A program made the position numbers and the translations under genes. DNA of 29,738 nt from a virus, in the IMG/VR virus record IMGVR_UViG_3300045135_001303, positions 1-29,738 of that record. The stretch is one strand, 5' to 3'. Shown here one piece after another: positions 1 through 4,023 of the stretch. The notes under the pieces were generated by a model. It searched no databases. It saw only the letters and a list, made by a program, of their open reading frames with translations, and was not told the DNA's origin. Positions within the stretch are counted from its first letter, which is position 1, and the number at the start of each line of letters is the position of its first letter.

Positions 1-94
1 TGGCGGAAGCGTAGGGATTCGAACCCTAGGACGACATCACTGCCGTCGCTGCTTTTCAAGAGCAGTGCAATAAACCTGACTCTGCCACGCTTCC
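1..94 (-). tRNA. tRNA-Ser (anticodon TGA)
   Basis: Class II tRNA with a long variable arm. The 7-bp acceptor stem GGAAGCG/CGCTTCC, T loop TTCGAAT, anticodon loop CTTGAAA and an encoded CCA end are all visible. It is the last tRNA of the array inside the window; the array may continue beyond base 1. Confidence 0.95.
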
Positions 95-99
95 ATTAT

Positions 100-175
100 T
101 GGCGCTCCCGGAAGGACTCGAACCCTCAACCTACTGATTAGAAGTCAGTTGCTCTATCCATTGAGCTACGGAAGC
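100..175 (-). tRNA. tRNA-Arg (anticodon TCT)
   Basis: Full cloverleaf: acceptor GCTTCCG/CGGGAGC with one G-U pair, anticodon stem ACTGA/TCAGT around loop CTTCTAA, T loop TTCGAGT, encoded CCA. A second TCT-anticodon tRNA lies at 4740-4816. It would decode AGA/AGG. Confidence 0.95.
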
Positions 176-181
176 ATTGTT

Positions 182-257
182 TGGCTCCCAAGGACGGGCT
201 CGAACCGCCGACCCACTGATTAACAGTCAGTTGCTCTACCTACTGAGCTACTTGGGA
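182..257 (-). tRNA. tRNA-Asn (anticodon GTT)
   Basis: Acceptor TCCCAAG/CTTGGGA, anticodon loop CTGTTAA, normal T arm and encoded CCA. It is the first tRNA downstream of the long structured leader at 260-510 and the promoter at 517-545. Confidence 0.95.
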
Positions 258-259
258 AT

Positions 260-432
260 AAACTCTATTTACAACGACATACTGTTACTCTATCGTCAGT
301 CGGTATCTTCGGTGATAAAGTCGAAGAATCCCAACCTATTGTCGAAAGCGTTTGACCCAGCTGTTTCACATAAGAATCACCAAATGTTACTTGGCCGCGT
401 TACTACCCAATATGTCTGTGAAAATAGAGTTT
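260..432 (-). ncRNA. Structured leader RNA of the tRNA operon (candidate)
   Basis: The 300 bases between tRNA-Asn and the next gene hold no convincing ORF. Read on the minus strand they hold an 11-bp helix joining 422-432 to 260-270 (AAACTCTATTT with AAATAGAGTTT), which encloses about 150 nt. A hairpin inside has a 6-bp stem (TCTTCG/CGAAGA). The 3' limit abuts tRNA-Asn. The same bases around 422-429 can pair instead with 443-449 (CTCTATT on the + strand), so two alternative folds are possible. Function unknown: it may be a stable small RNA, as T4 makes from its tRNA cluster, or an attenuating leader. Confidence 0.4.
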
Positions 433-475
433 CTATTTCCATCTCTATTATCGGTTTAAACCTAAGAGAAATTTT

Positions 476-491
476 AAATTATCAAAGAGCG
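476..491 (-). promoter_or_regulatory. boxA-like antitermination element
   Basis: On the minus strand this reads GCTCTTTGATAATTT. That differs at two positions from the rRNA-leader boxA GCTCTTTAACAATTT of gammaproteobacteria, which loads NusB/S10. It lies about 25 nt downstream of the -10 box at 517-522 and ahead of an untranslated tRNA transcript, where such an element would be expected. A short GATC-loop-GATC inverted repeat precedes it. Confidence 0.4.
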
Positions 492-516
492 TGATCTTGT
501 TTGATCTGATATAAGT

Positions 517-545
517 ATATTAACATATCTATATATCGTTGTAAA
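517..545 (-). promoter_or_regulatory. Promoter of the distal tRNA operon
   Basis: TTTACA (540-545), 17-bp spacer, TAATAT (517-522), with the AGGGG extension before the -35 that recurs at the other promoters of this window. It would transcribe the leader and tRNA-Asn, -Arg and -Ser. Confidence 0.75.
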
Positions 546-567
546 CCCCTAAATTGAGTTTTTTGAA

Positions 568-774
568 TTATTTTGCAAGTTCACGATCTACAAGAAGGTC
601 AAAGCATTCATCAATATAATTACTATTATATGTTTTACCCAAATCCATGTGCATGTCCGAAGATACCCAGTCCCAGATAATACCCGCATCCGGTGCATTT
701 TCTGGATTAGCAAAAGCATTTTTAAAGGACTCGATTACGTCTTTTTTGATTTGTGTTCCGCAAAGTGTAAGCAT
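568..774 (-). CDS. Hypothetical phage protein, 68 aa
   Basis: Unrecognised small acidic protein (starts MLTLCGTQIKK), predicted soluble, with no membrane segment. An AGGAG Shine-Dalgarno lies 7 nt before the ATG and a strong promoter (799-827) directly upstream, so it is very likely expressed. It is followed by the next promoter at 517-545, so it appears to be a single-gene unit, possibly with read-through into the tRNAs. No functional motif seen. Confidence 0.75.
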   Translation of the reverse strand: MLTLCGTQIKKDVIESFKNAFANPENAPDAGIIWDWVSSDMHMDLGKTYNSNYIDECFDLLVDRELAK

Positions 775-798
775 AATATATCTCCTTTTGATATAACT

Positions 799-827
799 GT
801 TATACCATAGCCAAATACAGATGTAAA
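799..827 (-). promoter_or_regulatory. Promoter for the 68-aa gene at 568-774
   Basis: TTTACA (822-827), 17-bp spacer, TATAAC (799-804), preceded by AGGGG. The Shine-Dalgarno AAGGAG follows within 20 nt of the -10, so the mRNA leader is very short. Confidence 0.8.
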
Positions 828-839
828 CCCCTGAATGAA

Positions 840-1325
840 TTAATTTTCACTTTTTTCTGTTCTACCATGAGCAACACCATCAGCACCGAAACTTGCTGCC
901 CAACTATCAGGCTTAAGCTTAGGTGTGATACCTGTCATACCTAGAACATAACCAGCTGCTTCACTTGCAGCACAGTTTGAACCATGAATAGGATCAGTGT
1001 TAATATCAAGGTGAATCTCAATATCAAACTCATCAATGAAAGCGCCAATCTGTGTATACAATTCACAGACCTTTTGAACTTCTTTCATCATCCGCATTTT
1101 AGGACGATTAGCTTTCATATCGTAATCAGGCTCGTGTGATACATTTGAAAAGATTTTACAACCTTTATTGCCGTTCTTATGAACAATGGCAACAGTAGCA
1201 AATCTGCCCCAAAATCTATCACCCTTGACATAGCGAACTGAGTCACAACCAAGGTAAACCTTTGTATCTTCATTACAGTCAATTAGTAGATCAACCATGT
1301 CTGTAATTTGTTTCTCAGTAAGCAT
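840..1325 (-). CDS. RNase H-like YkuK/DUF458 family protein
   Basis: 161 aa. Residues 23-30 read VYLGCDSV, the first RNase H-fold strand with its catalytic-type Asp. Later come a DIN motif near residue 107 and a C-terminal WAASFGAD segment, the pattern of the YkuK family (RNase H-like fold, predicted nucleic-acid processing). The substrate is unknown. The start has AAAGAG upstream and lies 17 nt downstream of tRNA-Glu, so it is probably co-transcribed with the tRNAs before it. The family call rests on motif reading and length; specific function is not established. Confidence 0.7.
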   Translation of the reverse strand: MLTEKQITDMVDLLIDCNEDTKVYLGCDSVRYVKGDRFWGRFATVAIVHKNGNKGCKIFSNVSHEPDYDMKANRPKMRMMKEVQKVCELYTQIGAFIDEFDIEIHLDINTDPIHGSNCAASEAAGYVLGMTGITPKLKPDSWAASFGADGVAHGRTEKSEN

Positions 1326-1342
1326 ATCATTCTCTTTTATAT

Positions 1343-1417
1343 TGGTAGCCCCAACGGGTATCGATCCCGTTCCTCCGCCTTGAAAGGGCAGTGATCTAGC
1401 CAGTAATCTATGGGGCC
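1343..1417 (-). tRNA. tRNA-Glu (anticodon TTC)
   Basis: Acceptor GGCCCCA/TGGGGCT (G-U first pair), anticodon stem CTGCC/GGCGG with loop CTTTCAA, T loop TTCGATA-type (TCGAT), encoded CCA. It sits between two protein genes with only 4-17 nt on each side. Confidence 0.93.
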
Positions 1418-1421
1418 ATTA

Positions 1422-1721
1422 TTATGCAGTAAAGTAGTCAATATCTCCAATCACTTCAAGTGATTCATATCCATCGTATTCGGTAATACGAAAATCGGTA
1501 CCTTCATCAATCCATTCAATTTCAGCATCGCGCAATCCACCAGCATAGGGAGCAGATTTTTCATAGTGATCTAAAGGTGGATCACCGACTTTACCACCTT
1601 CAATCCATTTTACAATAATAGGATCAAAGCAAATTTTGCTTTCATTCCAAGTTGACCAACCAGCACCATATCCTGGAGATACGATTACTGCTACTTTTCC
1701 GTCACGAACTACTTTTTCCAT
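1422..1721 (-). CDS. Hypothetical phage protein, 99 aa
   Basis: Reads MEKVVRDGKVAVIVSPGYGAG at the start and is rich in Gly, Trp and acidic residues. It resembles small conserved proteins of T4-like phages, but I cannot name a function. The reading frame can start three codons earlier (1730), but there AAAGG touches the ATG; with the start at 1721 the same AAGG is 9 nt away, so 1721 is preferred. It lies between tRNA-Ile and tRNA-Glu and probably shares their transcript. Confidence 0.75.
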   Translation of the reverse strand: MEKVVRDGKVAVIVSPGYGAGWSTWNESKICFDPIIVKWIEGGKVGDPPLDHYEKSAPYAGGLRDAEIEWIDEGTDFRITEYDGYESLEVIGDIDYFTA

Positions 1722-1734
1722 TACATACATCCTT

Positions 1735-1808
1735 TGGTTGTCCTAGGAAGAATCGAACTTCCATCTAACGATTATCAGTCATTTGCTCTACCGTTGAGCT
1801 ATAGGACA
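1735..1808 (-). tRNA. tRNA-Ile (anticodon GAT)
   Basis: Acceptor TGTCCTA/TAGGACA perfectly paired, anticodon stem AATGA/TCGTT with loop CTGATAA, T loop TTCGATT, discriminator A, encoded CCA. Confidence 0.93.
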
Positions 1809-1815
1809 TTTAATT

Positions 1816-1893
1816 TGGTCTCTCAGGCTGGATTTGAACCAGCGATCTCTTCCTTCCAAGGGAAGCAGCTTAACCAGACTTGCCCACTGAGAG
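1816..1893 (-). tRNA. tRNA-Pro (anticodon TGG)
   Basis: Acceptor CTCTCAG/CTGAGAG perfectly paired, anticodon stem CTTCC/GGAAG with loop CTTGGAA, T loop TTCAAAT, encoded CCA. Confidence 0.93.
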
Positions 1894-1899
1894 TTATTT

Positions 1900-1976
1900 T
1901 GGAGTAGATGACTGGACTCGAACCAGCATAATTCGGATTTGCAATCCGACCCCTAACCAATTCGAGGCACACCTAC
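1900..1976 (-). tRNA. tRNA-Cys (anticodon GCA)
   Basis: Acceptor GTAGGTG/CATCTAC, anticodon stem TCGGA/TCCGA with loop TTGCAAA, T loop TTCGAGT, discriminator T as usual for Cys, encoded CCA. A second GCA tRNA with an odd variable region lies at 3107-3190. Confidence 0.93.
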
Positions 1977-1982
1977 ATTATT

Positions 1983-2060
1983 TGGTGGAGTGGATGAGGA
2001 CGTGTAGTCTCCTCATTCTCTGGCATTCCCAGGCCTCCCTTAGACACACAAGGCCACCCC
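1983..2060 (-). ncRNA. tRNA-sized CCA-ended RNA, not a normal tRNA
   Basis: The element fills exactly one tRNA slot between tRNA-Cys and tRNA-His, with 6- and 8-nt spacers. On the minus strand it has a perfect 7-bp acceptor-like stem (GGGGTGG with CCACTCC, one G-U), one unpaired A and CCA. Directly stacked on it is a 7-bp stem ATGAGGA/TCCTCAT with a 9-nt loop. Two more hairpins, CCTT/AAGG and CTGG/CCAG, occupy the D and anticodon positions. There is no TTCGA T loop and no 7-nt anticodon loop with U33. Either a dedicated tRNA mimic or a highly diverged tRNA; the intact pairing argues against simple decay. Confidence 0.6.
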
Positions 2061-2068
2061 ATAACTTT

Positions 2069-2143
2069 TGGTACTAGCGGATAGACTCGAACTATCTCCT
2101 ACATGGTCCACAACCATGTGTGCTGCCATTACACCACACTAGC
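2069..2143 (-). tRNA. tRNA-His (anticodon GTG), A73 type
   Basis: Acceptor GCTAGTG/CGCTAGT, D stem GTGT/GCAC, 6-bp anticodon stem with loop TTGTGGA, T stem CTATC. The discriminator is A and the base before position 1 is T, so the usual bacterial G-1:C73 pair is absent. This state is known from a large group of alphaproteobacteria. Confidence 0.93.
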
Positions 2144-2148
2144 ATTAT

Positions 2149-2224
2149 TGGCACTCCCTCGAGGATTCGAACCCCGGACCTACTGGTTCGTAGCCAGTTG
2201 CTCTGTCCACTGAGCTAAGGAAGT
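2149..2224 (-). tRNA. tRNA-Arg (anticodon ACG)
   Basis: Acceptor ACTTCCT/AGGGAGT, anticodon stem ACTGG/CCAGT with loop CTACGAA, T loop TTCGAAT, encoded CCA. The wobble A would need deamination to inosine by host TadA to read CGC and CGA. Confidence 0.94.
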
Positions 2225-2225
2225 A

Positions 2226-2381
2226 TTATGCTTCACAATCGTATAGAATACCTTCATCTTCGTCTTCAACATCAAGATTAATATCAATACCCATGGAGTC
2301 GAAGAAGCGGGTAAGTGTTTCGTCAGAGATTTCCATTACCATTTTTACATATGGGTCAAGTGGGTCAAAAGAAAGTGTCAT
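2226..2381 (-). CDS. Small acidic protein, 51 aa
   Basis: Short ORF MTLSFDPLDPYVKMV... ending DEDEGILYDCEA, strongly acidic near the C-terminus. A GAGGAT Shine-Dalgarno lies 6-7 nt before the ATG, and the gene packs tightly between the 52-aa gene upstream and tRNA-Arg downstream (stop 1 nt from the tRNA). No recognised family. Likely translated because of spacing, ribosome site and coherent composition. Confidence 0.7.
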   Translation of the reverse strand: MTLSFDPLDPYVKMVMEISDETLTRFFDSMGIDINLDVEDEDEGILYDCEA

Positions 2382-2384
2382 AAT

Positions 2385-2543
2385 TTAATCCTCAATTACT
2401 ACATAGTCATCTTCGAGACGGATACCGTCGGCACGCAAGGGGGATTGGTATTCATCGTTCATAGCTATTTGAACAAGAGCATCTTGGTCGGGCAAAGCTT
2501 TTAAAATATCAATCAATTCTGATACTGTAATCATTGGTTCCAT
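2385..2543 (-). CDS. Hypothetical phage protein, 52 aa
   Basis: Reads MEPMITVSELIDILKALPDQ..., with ITVSELIDILKALP-D-A-V, a pattern seen in many small phage and bacterial proteins of unknown function. The frame is open further upstream through the promoter, but the AAGGAG Shine-Dalgarno 8 nt before 2543 fixes the start. It is the first gene of the unit from the promoter at 2568-2596, followed 3 nt later by the 51-aa gene. Confidence 0.75.
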   Translation of the reverse strand: MEPMITVSELIDILKALPDQDALVQIAMNDEYQSPLRADGIRLEDDYVVIED

Positions 2544-2567
2544 TTGTAGTCTCCTTTTGATATATCT

Positions 2568-2596
2568 GTTATAGCATAAGCAAATAACGATGTCAA
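2568..2596 (-). promoter_or_regulatory. Promoter, near-consensus
   Basis: TTGACA (2591-2596), 17-bp spacer, TATAAC (2568-2573). This is the closest match to the sigma-70 consensus -35 in the window. It drives the two small genes at 2226-2543 and probably the tRNAs below. Confidence 0.85.
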
Positions 2597-2614
2597 CCAT
2601 TAAATGAACTTTTT

Positions 2615-2689
2615 TGGTGCATATGGATGGAATCGAACCACCGACACTCTGGGCTTCAACCAGATGCTCTACCCCTGAGCTACATATGC
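2615..2689 (-). tRNA. tRNA-Phe (anticodon GAA)
   Basis: Acceptor GCATATG/CATATGC perfectly paired, anticodon stem TCTGG/CCAGA with loop TTGAAGC, T loop TTCGATT, discriminator A, encoded CCA. Confidence 0.93.
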
Positions 2690-2696
2690 AAAATAA

Positions 2697-2772
2697 TGGT
2701 GAATCCTCTGAGGTTCGAACTCAGGGCCTTCCGATTAAAAGTCGGATGCTCTACCAGCTGAGCTAAGGATTC
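2697..2772 (-). tRNA. tRNA-Lys (anticodon TTT)
   Basis: Acceptor GAATCCT/AGGATTC perfectly paired, anticodon stem TCCGA/TCGGA with loop CTTTTAA, T loop TTCGAAC, discriminator A, encoded CCA. Confidence 0.95.
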
Positions 2773-2778
2773 ATTTGT

Positions 2779-2852
2779 TGGCGAAGGTACAAGGAATCGA
2801 ACCCTGATCTACGGAGTTGGAAGCCGTCGTGTTACCATTACACCATACCAAC
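2779..2852 (-). tRNA. Irregular tRNA: Trp (CCA) or Gly (TCC)
   Basis: T arm, D stem (GTGT/ACAC) and CCA end are normal. The acceptor stem GTTGGTA/TACCTTC has two adjacent U-U mismatches. The anticodon stem is ACGG/CCGT around the 9-nt stretch CTTCCAACT. If the closing C-U mismatch is accepted, the loop is TTCCAAC and the anticodon CCA (Trp); by similarity to phage tRNA-Gly loops (CTTCCAA) it would be TCC with one extra base 3'. Its 5' end overlaps the 3' end of the gene at 2838-3086. It may be decaying or non-functional. Confidence 0.6.
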
Positions 2853-3086
2853 ATATTGGCTGGAAGGGCAGGACTCGAACCATTCATCTACAGTGTAAAA
2901 CTCTGGAAGGTTCGCAAACTTATAAAACTTTTTTCCACAAAATTCAAACTCGTTATCAGCTTCTTCGTTAAGTTTTTCAAAGTCTAGCAAAGCTGCTTCT
3001 GGCGAAGAATACATAATTGGATATGATTCTGTAGAAAAATAAGTACAATCATCAGTAAATTCACAAACCATAACAATTCGTTGCAT
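2838..3086 (-). CDS. Hypothetical protein with a tRNA-derived C-terminus, 82 aa
   Basis: Starts MQRIVMVCEFTDD; soluble, acidic, unrecognised. AAAGG lies 9 nt before the ATG. The body ends with TVDEWFE, a common terminal motif of such small phage proteins. After that the frame runs on through a tRNA 3' fragment (2857-2880) and stops inside the 5' end of the tRNA at 2779-2852, so roughly the last dozen residues are translated tRNA sequence. This suggests that the original stop was lost in a recombination event that also removed a tRNA 5' half. Confidence 0.7.
   Translation of the reverse strand: MQRIVMVCEFTDDCTYFSTESYPIMYSSPEAALLDFEKLNEEADNEFEFCGKKFYKFANLPEFYTVDEWFESCPSSQYVGMV
2857..2880 (-). 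pseudogene. tRNA 3'-end remnant
   Basis: Carries the CCA, discriminator G, acceptor 3' strand CCTTCCA, T-stem 3' strand CCTGC and T loop TTCGAGT of a tRNA. The T-stem 5' strand no longer pairs beyond two bases, and no D arm, anticodon arm or 5' acceptor strand is present. Upstream sequence is the coding region of the 82-aa gene, whose last codons run through this remnant. Confidence 0.75.
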
Positions 3087-3106
3087 ATTATCGTACCTTT
3101 GTATTT

Positions 3107-3190
3107 TGGAGGTCGGTGCGTGAATCGAACACGCTACTTTTCAGTGCTATGGATTTGCAATCCAACCCCTTACCATCCGGGCCACCGACC
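3107..3190 (-). tRNA. tRNA-Cys-like (anticodon GCA) with extended variable region
   Basis: Acceptor GGTCGGT/ACCGACC perfectly paired, anticodon stem TGGA/TCCA with loop TTGCAAA, T stem GCGTG/CACGC with TTCGATT, discriminator T, encoded CCA. The variable region is about 14 nt and can form ACT-GAAA-AGT. Position 8 is G instead of U and the D stem is only 3 bp. Unlike the standard tRNA-Cys at 1900-1976, this is an intermediate between class I and class II. Confidence 0.85.
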
Positions 3191-3205
3191 AATTCTATTT
3201 TCAGC

Positions 3206-3303
3206 TGCACTACTTGTGGACTCGAACCACGGTTGCCCGTCGGCAAATGAGGACCACCTCACGAACGGAATCGAACCGTCTACCTCCCATTATTCATAGT
3301 GCA
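3206..3303 (-). ncRNA. 98-nt multibranched RNA with two T-loop hairpins
   Basis: On the minus strand: closing stem TGCACTA/TAGTGCA (7 bp); a 17-nt linker; hairpin ACGG-TTCGATT-CCGT; hairpin TGAGG-TGGT-CCTCA; hairpin TTGCC-GACG-GGCAA; hairpin GTGG-TTCGAGT-CCAC; 3 nt; closing stem. All stems are fully paired and separated by only 1-3 nt. Two hairpins carry tRNA T-loop sequences, yet there is no anticodon arm and no CCA. It lies in the tRNA array between tRNA-Cys-like and the promoter at 3460-3488. Probably a stable phage small RNA, perhaps tRNA-derived; function unknown. Confidence 0.6.
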
Positions 3304-3459
3304 TGTGAAAACAGAATTAACTGTTTCTTCTGGGATTTTTCAGCTTACGCTTCCATCCTCCAGGACGCCCATTTGAGTTTGTTTAGAGTGGTTACTCGCA
3401 GTCTCGTTCCGCACATCCACTTTTGAGAAGATTGATATTATCTCTTCGTTCTCATATAC
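3304..3459 (-). other. Untranslated leader between promoter and RNA genes
   Basis: About 150 nt transcribed from the promoter at 3460-3488. The only ORF of note is 23 codons (3345-3416, starts MCGTRLRV) with a poor ribosome site, which I do not call. A short inverted repeat AAACAG/CTGTTT lies at its 3' end. No other structure recognised. Confidence 0.4.
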
Positions 3460-3488
3460 ATCCTAACACAAAAAAGACAGGATGTAAA
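3460..3488 (-). promoter_or_regulatory. Promoter for the RNA cluster below 3450
   Basis: TTTACA (3483-3488), 17-bp spacer, TAGGAT (3460-3465). The -10 is weaker than at the other promoters, and the AGGGG extension is missing. It would transcribe the 98-nt RNA, the Cys-like tRNA and the 82-aa gene. Confidence 0.55.
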
Positions 3489-3499
3489 CAACTATTTTC

Positions 3500-3571
3500 T
3501 GGTAGTAGCAAAAAGATTCGAACTTTTCCTAGACGCTTATGAGACGTCCGTCTAGACCAACTAGTGCTACC
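3500..3571 (-). tRNA. tRNA with CAT anticodon (Met or Ile2), short
   Basis: 72 nt. Acceptor GGTAGCA/TGCTACT (G-U first pair), anticodon stem GACGT/GCGTC with loop CTCATAA, T stem AAAAG/CTTTT, encoded CCA, short D arm (TAG/CTA). It is not an initiator, because position 1 pairs. Without lysidine information Met and Ile(CAU) cannot be told apart. A terminator ends only a few bases before its 5' end. Confidence 0.88.
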
Positions 3572-3576
3572 ATATT

Positions 3577-3609
3577 AAAAAACCCTCCGAATCTTTCGAT
3601 TGGAGGGTT
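3577..3609 (-). terminator. Rho-independent terminator
   Basis: On the minus strand: stem AACCCTCC / GGAGGGTT (8 bp) with an inner AATC-GAAA-GATT extension, followed by TTTTTTAA. It ends the microprotein gene at 3639-3743 and lies 5' of the CAT tRNA, which would need read-through. Confidence 0.85.
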
Positions 3610-3638
3610 ACTAAAATCAGACTTTTTAAAATGTCTTC

Positions 3639-3743
3639 TTAAAATACCCTCTCGTGAATATCAATATTCCATCCACCCATGGCAAAGCATTCGCGCGCTT
3701 GCACGTTCTTTGTCGGGAGTGAATATGTGGAATGGATAGTCAT
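3639..3743 (-). CDS. 34-aa microprotein in its own transcription unit
   Basis: Reads MTIHSTYSLPTKNVQARECF and ends IDIHERVF. It has AAAAGGAA 9 nt before the ATG, a promoter about 30-60 nt upstream (3772-3802) and a strong terminator 30 nt after the stop, so the gene forms a complete mini-operon. No homologue recognised; one Cys, no membrane segment. Such short isolated early genes in T4-like phages often act on host proteins, but nothing here identifies a target. Confidence 0.65.
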   Translation of the reverse strand: MTIHSTYSLPTKNVQARECFAMGGWNIDIHERVF

Positions 3744-3771
3744 TGAAGTTGTATTCCTTTTAATCTATAGT

Positions 3772-3802
3772 ATTATATATACGTTTTTTCTCGGGATTTT
3801 AA
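3772..3802 (-). promoter_or_regulatory. Promoter of the 34-aa microprotein gene
   Basis: TTAAAA (3797-3802) after an AGGGG extension, 17-bp spacer to TATATA (3774-3779); a perfect TATAAT overlaps at 3772-3777. Same architecture as the other AGGGG-type promoters. Confidence 0.65.
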
Positions 3803-3824
3803 CCCCTAAATGAATTTTTTTTTT

Positions 3825-3901
3825 TGGTAGTTCGTCGGGGAATCGAACCCACGTCCTGAAGCGTTATGAGCGCTTTGTGCTAACCATTACACCAACGAAC
3901 C
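3825..3901 (-). tRNA. tRNA with CAT anticodon (Met or Ile2)
   Basis: Acceptor GGTTCGT/ACGAACT, D stem GTGT, anticodon stem AAGCG/CGCTT with loop CTCATAA, T loop TTCGATT, encoded CCA. Second CAT tRNA of the array; one of the two may be the lysidine-modified Ile2 species, as found in T4. Confidence 0.92.
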
Positions 3902-3906
3902 AAATT

Positions 3907-3939
3907 TGGTACTCCCACCCGGATTCGAACCGGGACGAG
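3907..3939 (-). pseudogene. tRNA 3'-half remnant
   Basis: An intact T arm (CCCGG/CCGGG with loop TTCGAAT), acceptor 3' strand TGGGAGT, discriminator A and CCA, but the next tRNA's CCA lies only 8 nt upstream. The whole 5' half (acceptor 5' strand, D arm, anticodon arm) is gone. Probably a deletion between tRNA genes. Confidence 0.8.
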
Positions 3940-3946
3940 TATTTAT

Positions 3947-4023
3947 TGGTAGGCGCGGTGGGACTCGAACCCACAGAACCAACATTTTAAGTGTTGTACG
4001 TATACCTATTCCGTCACGCGCCC
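3947..4023 (-). tRNA. tRNA-Leu (anticodon TAA) lacking the long variable arm
   Basis: Acceptor GGGCGCG/CGCGCCT, Leu-type D arm (TGACGGAATAGG), anticodon stem CAACA/TGTTG with loop CTTAAAA, T stem GTGGG/CCCAC, encoded CCA. The variable loop is about 5 nt; bacterial Leu tRNAs normally have a class II arm of 12 or more. Its 5' end overlaps the 3' end of the HNH gene at 4006-4434. Confidence 0.88.

Noticed and set aside
177-494. 105-codon + strand ORF across the tRNA leader
   Set aside because: It starts inside a tRNA region, has no ribosome site, and reads through the structured leader; composition looks like chance.
1880-2077. 65-codon + strand ORF over the tRNA-like element
   Set aside because: It is antisense to tRNA-Cys and the CCA-ended RNA; no ribosome site or coding character.
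3345-3416. 23-codon ORF MCGTRLRV... in the RNA leader
   Set aside because: Only a poor ribosome site and no conservation evidence; left as untranslated leader.
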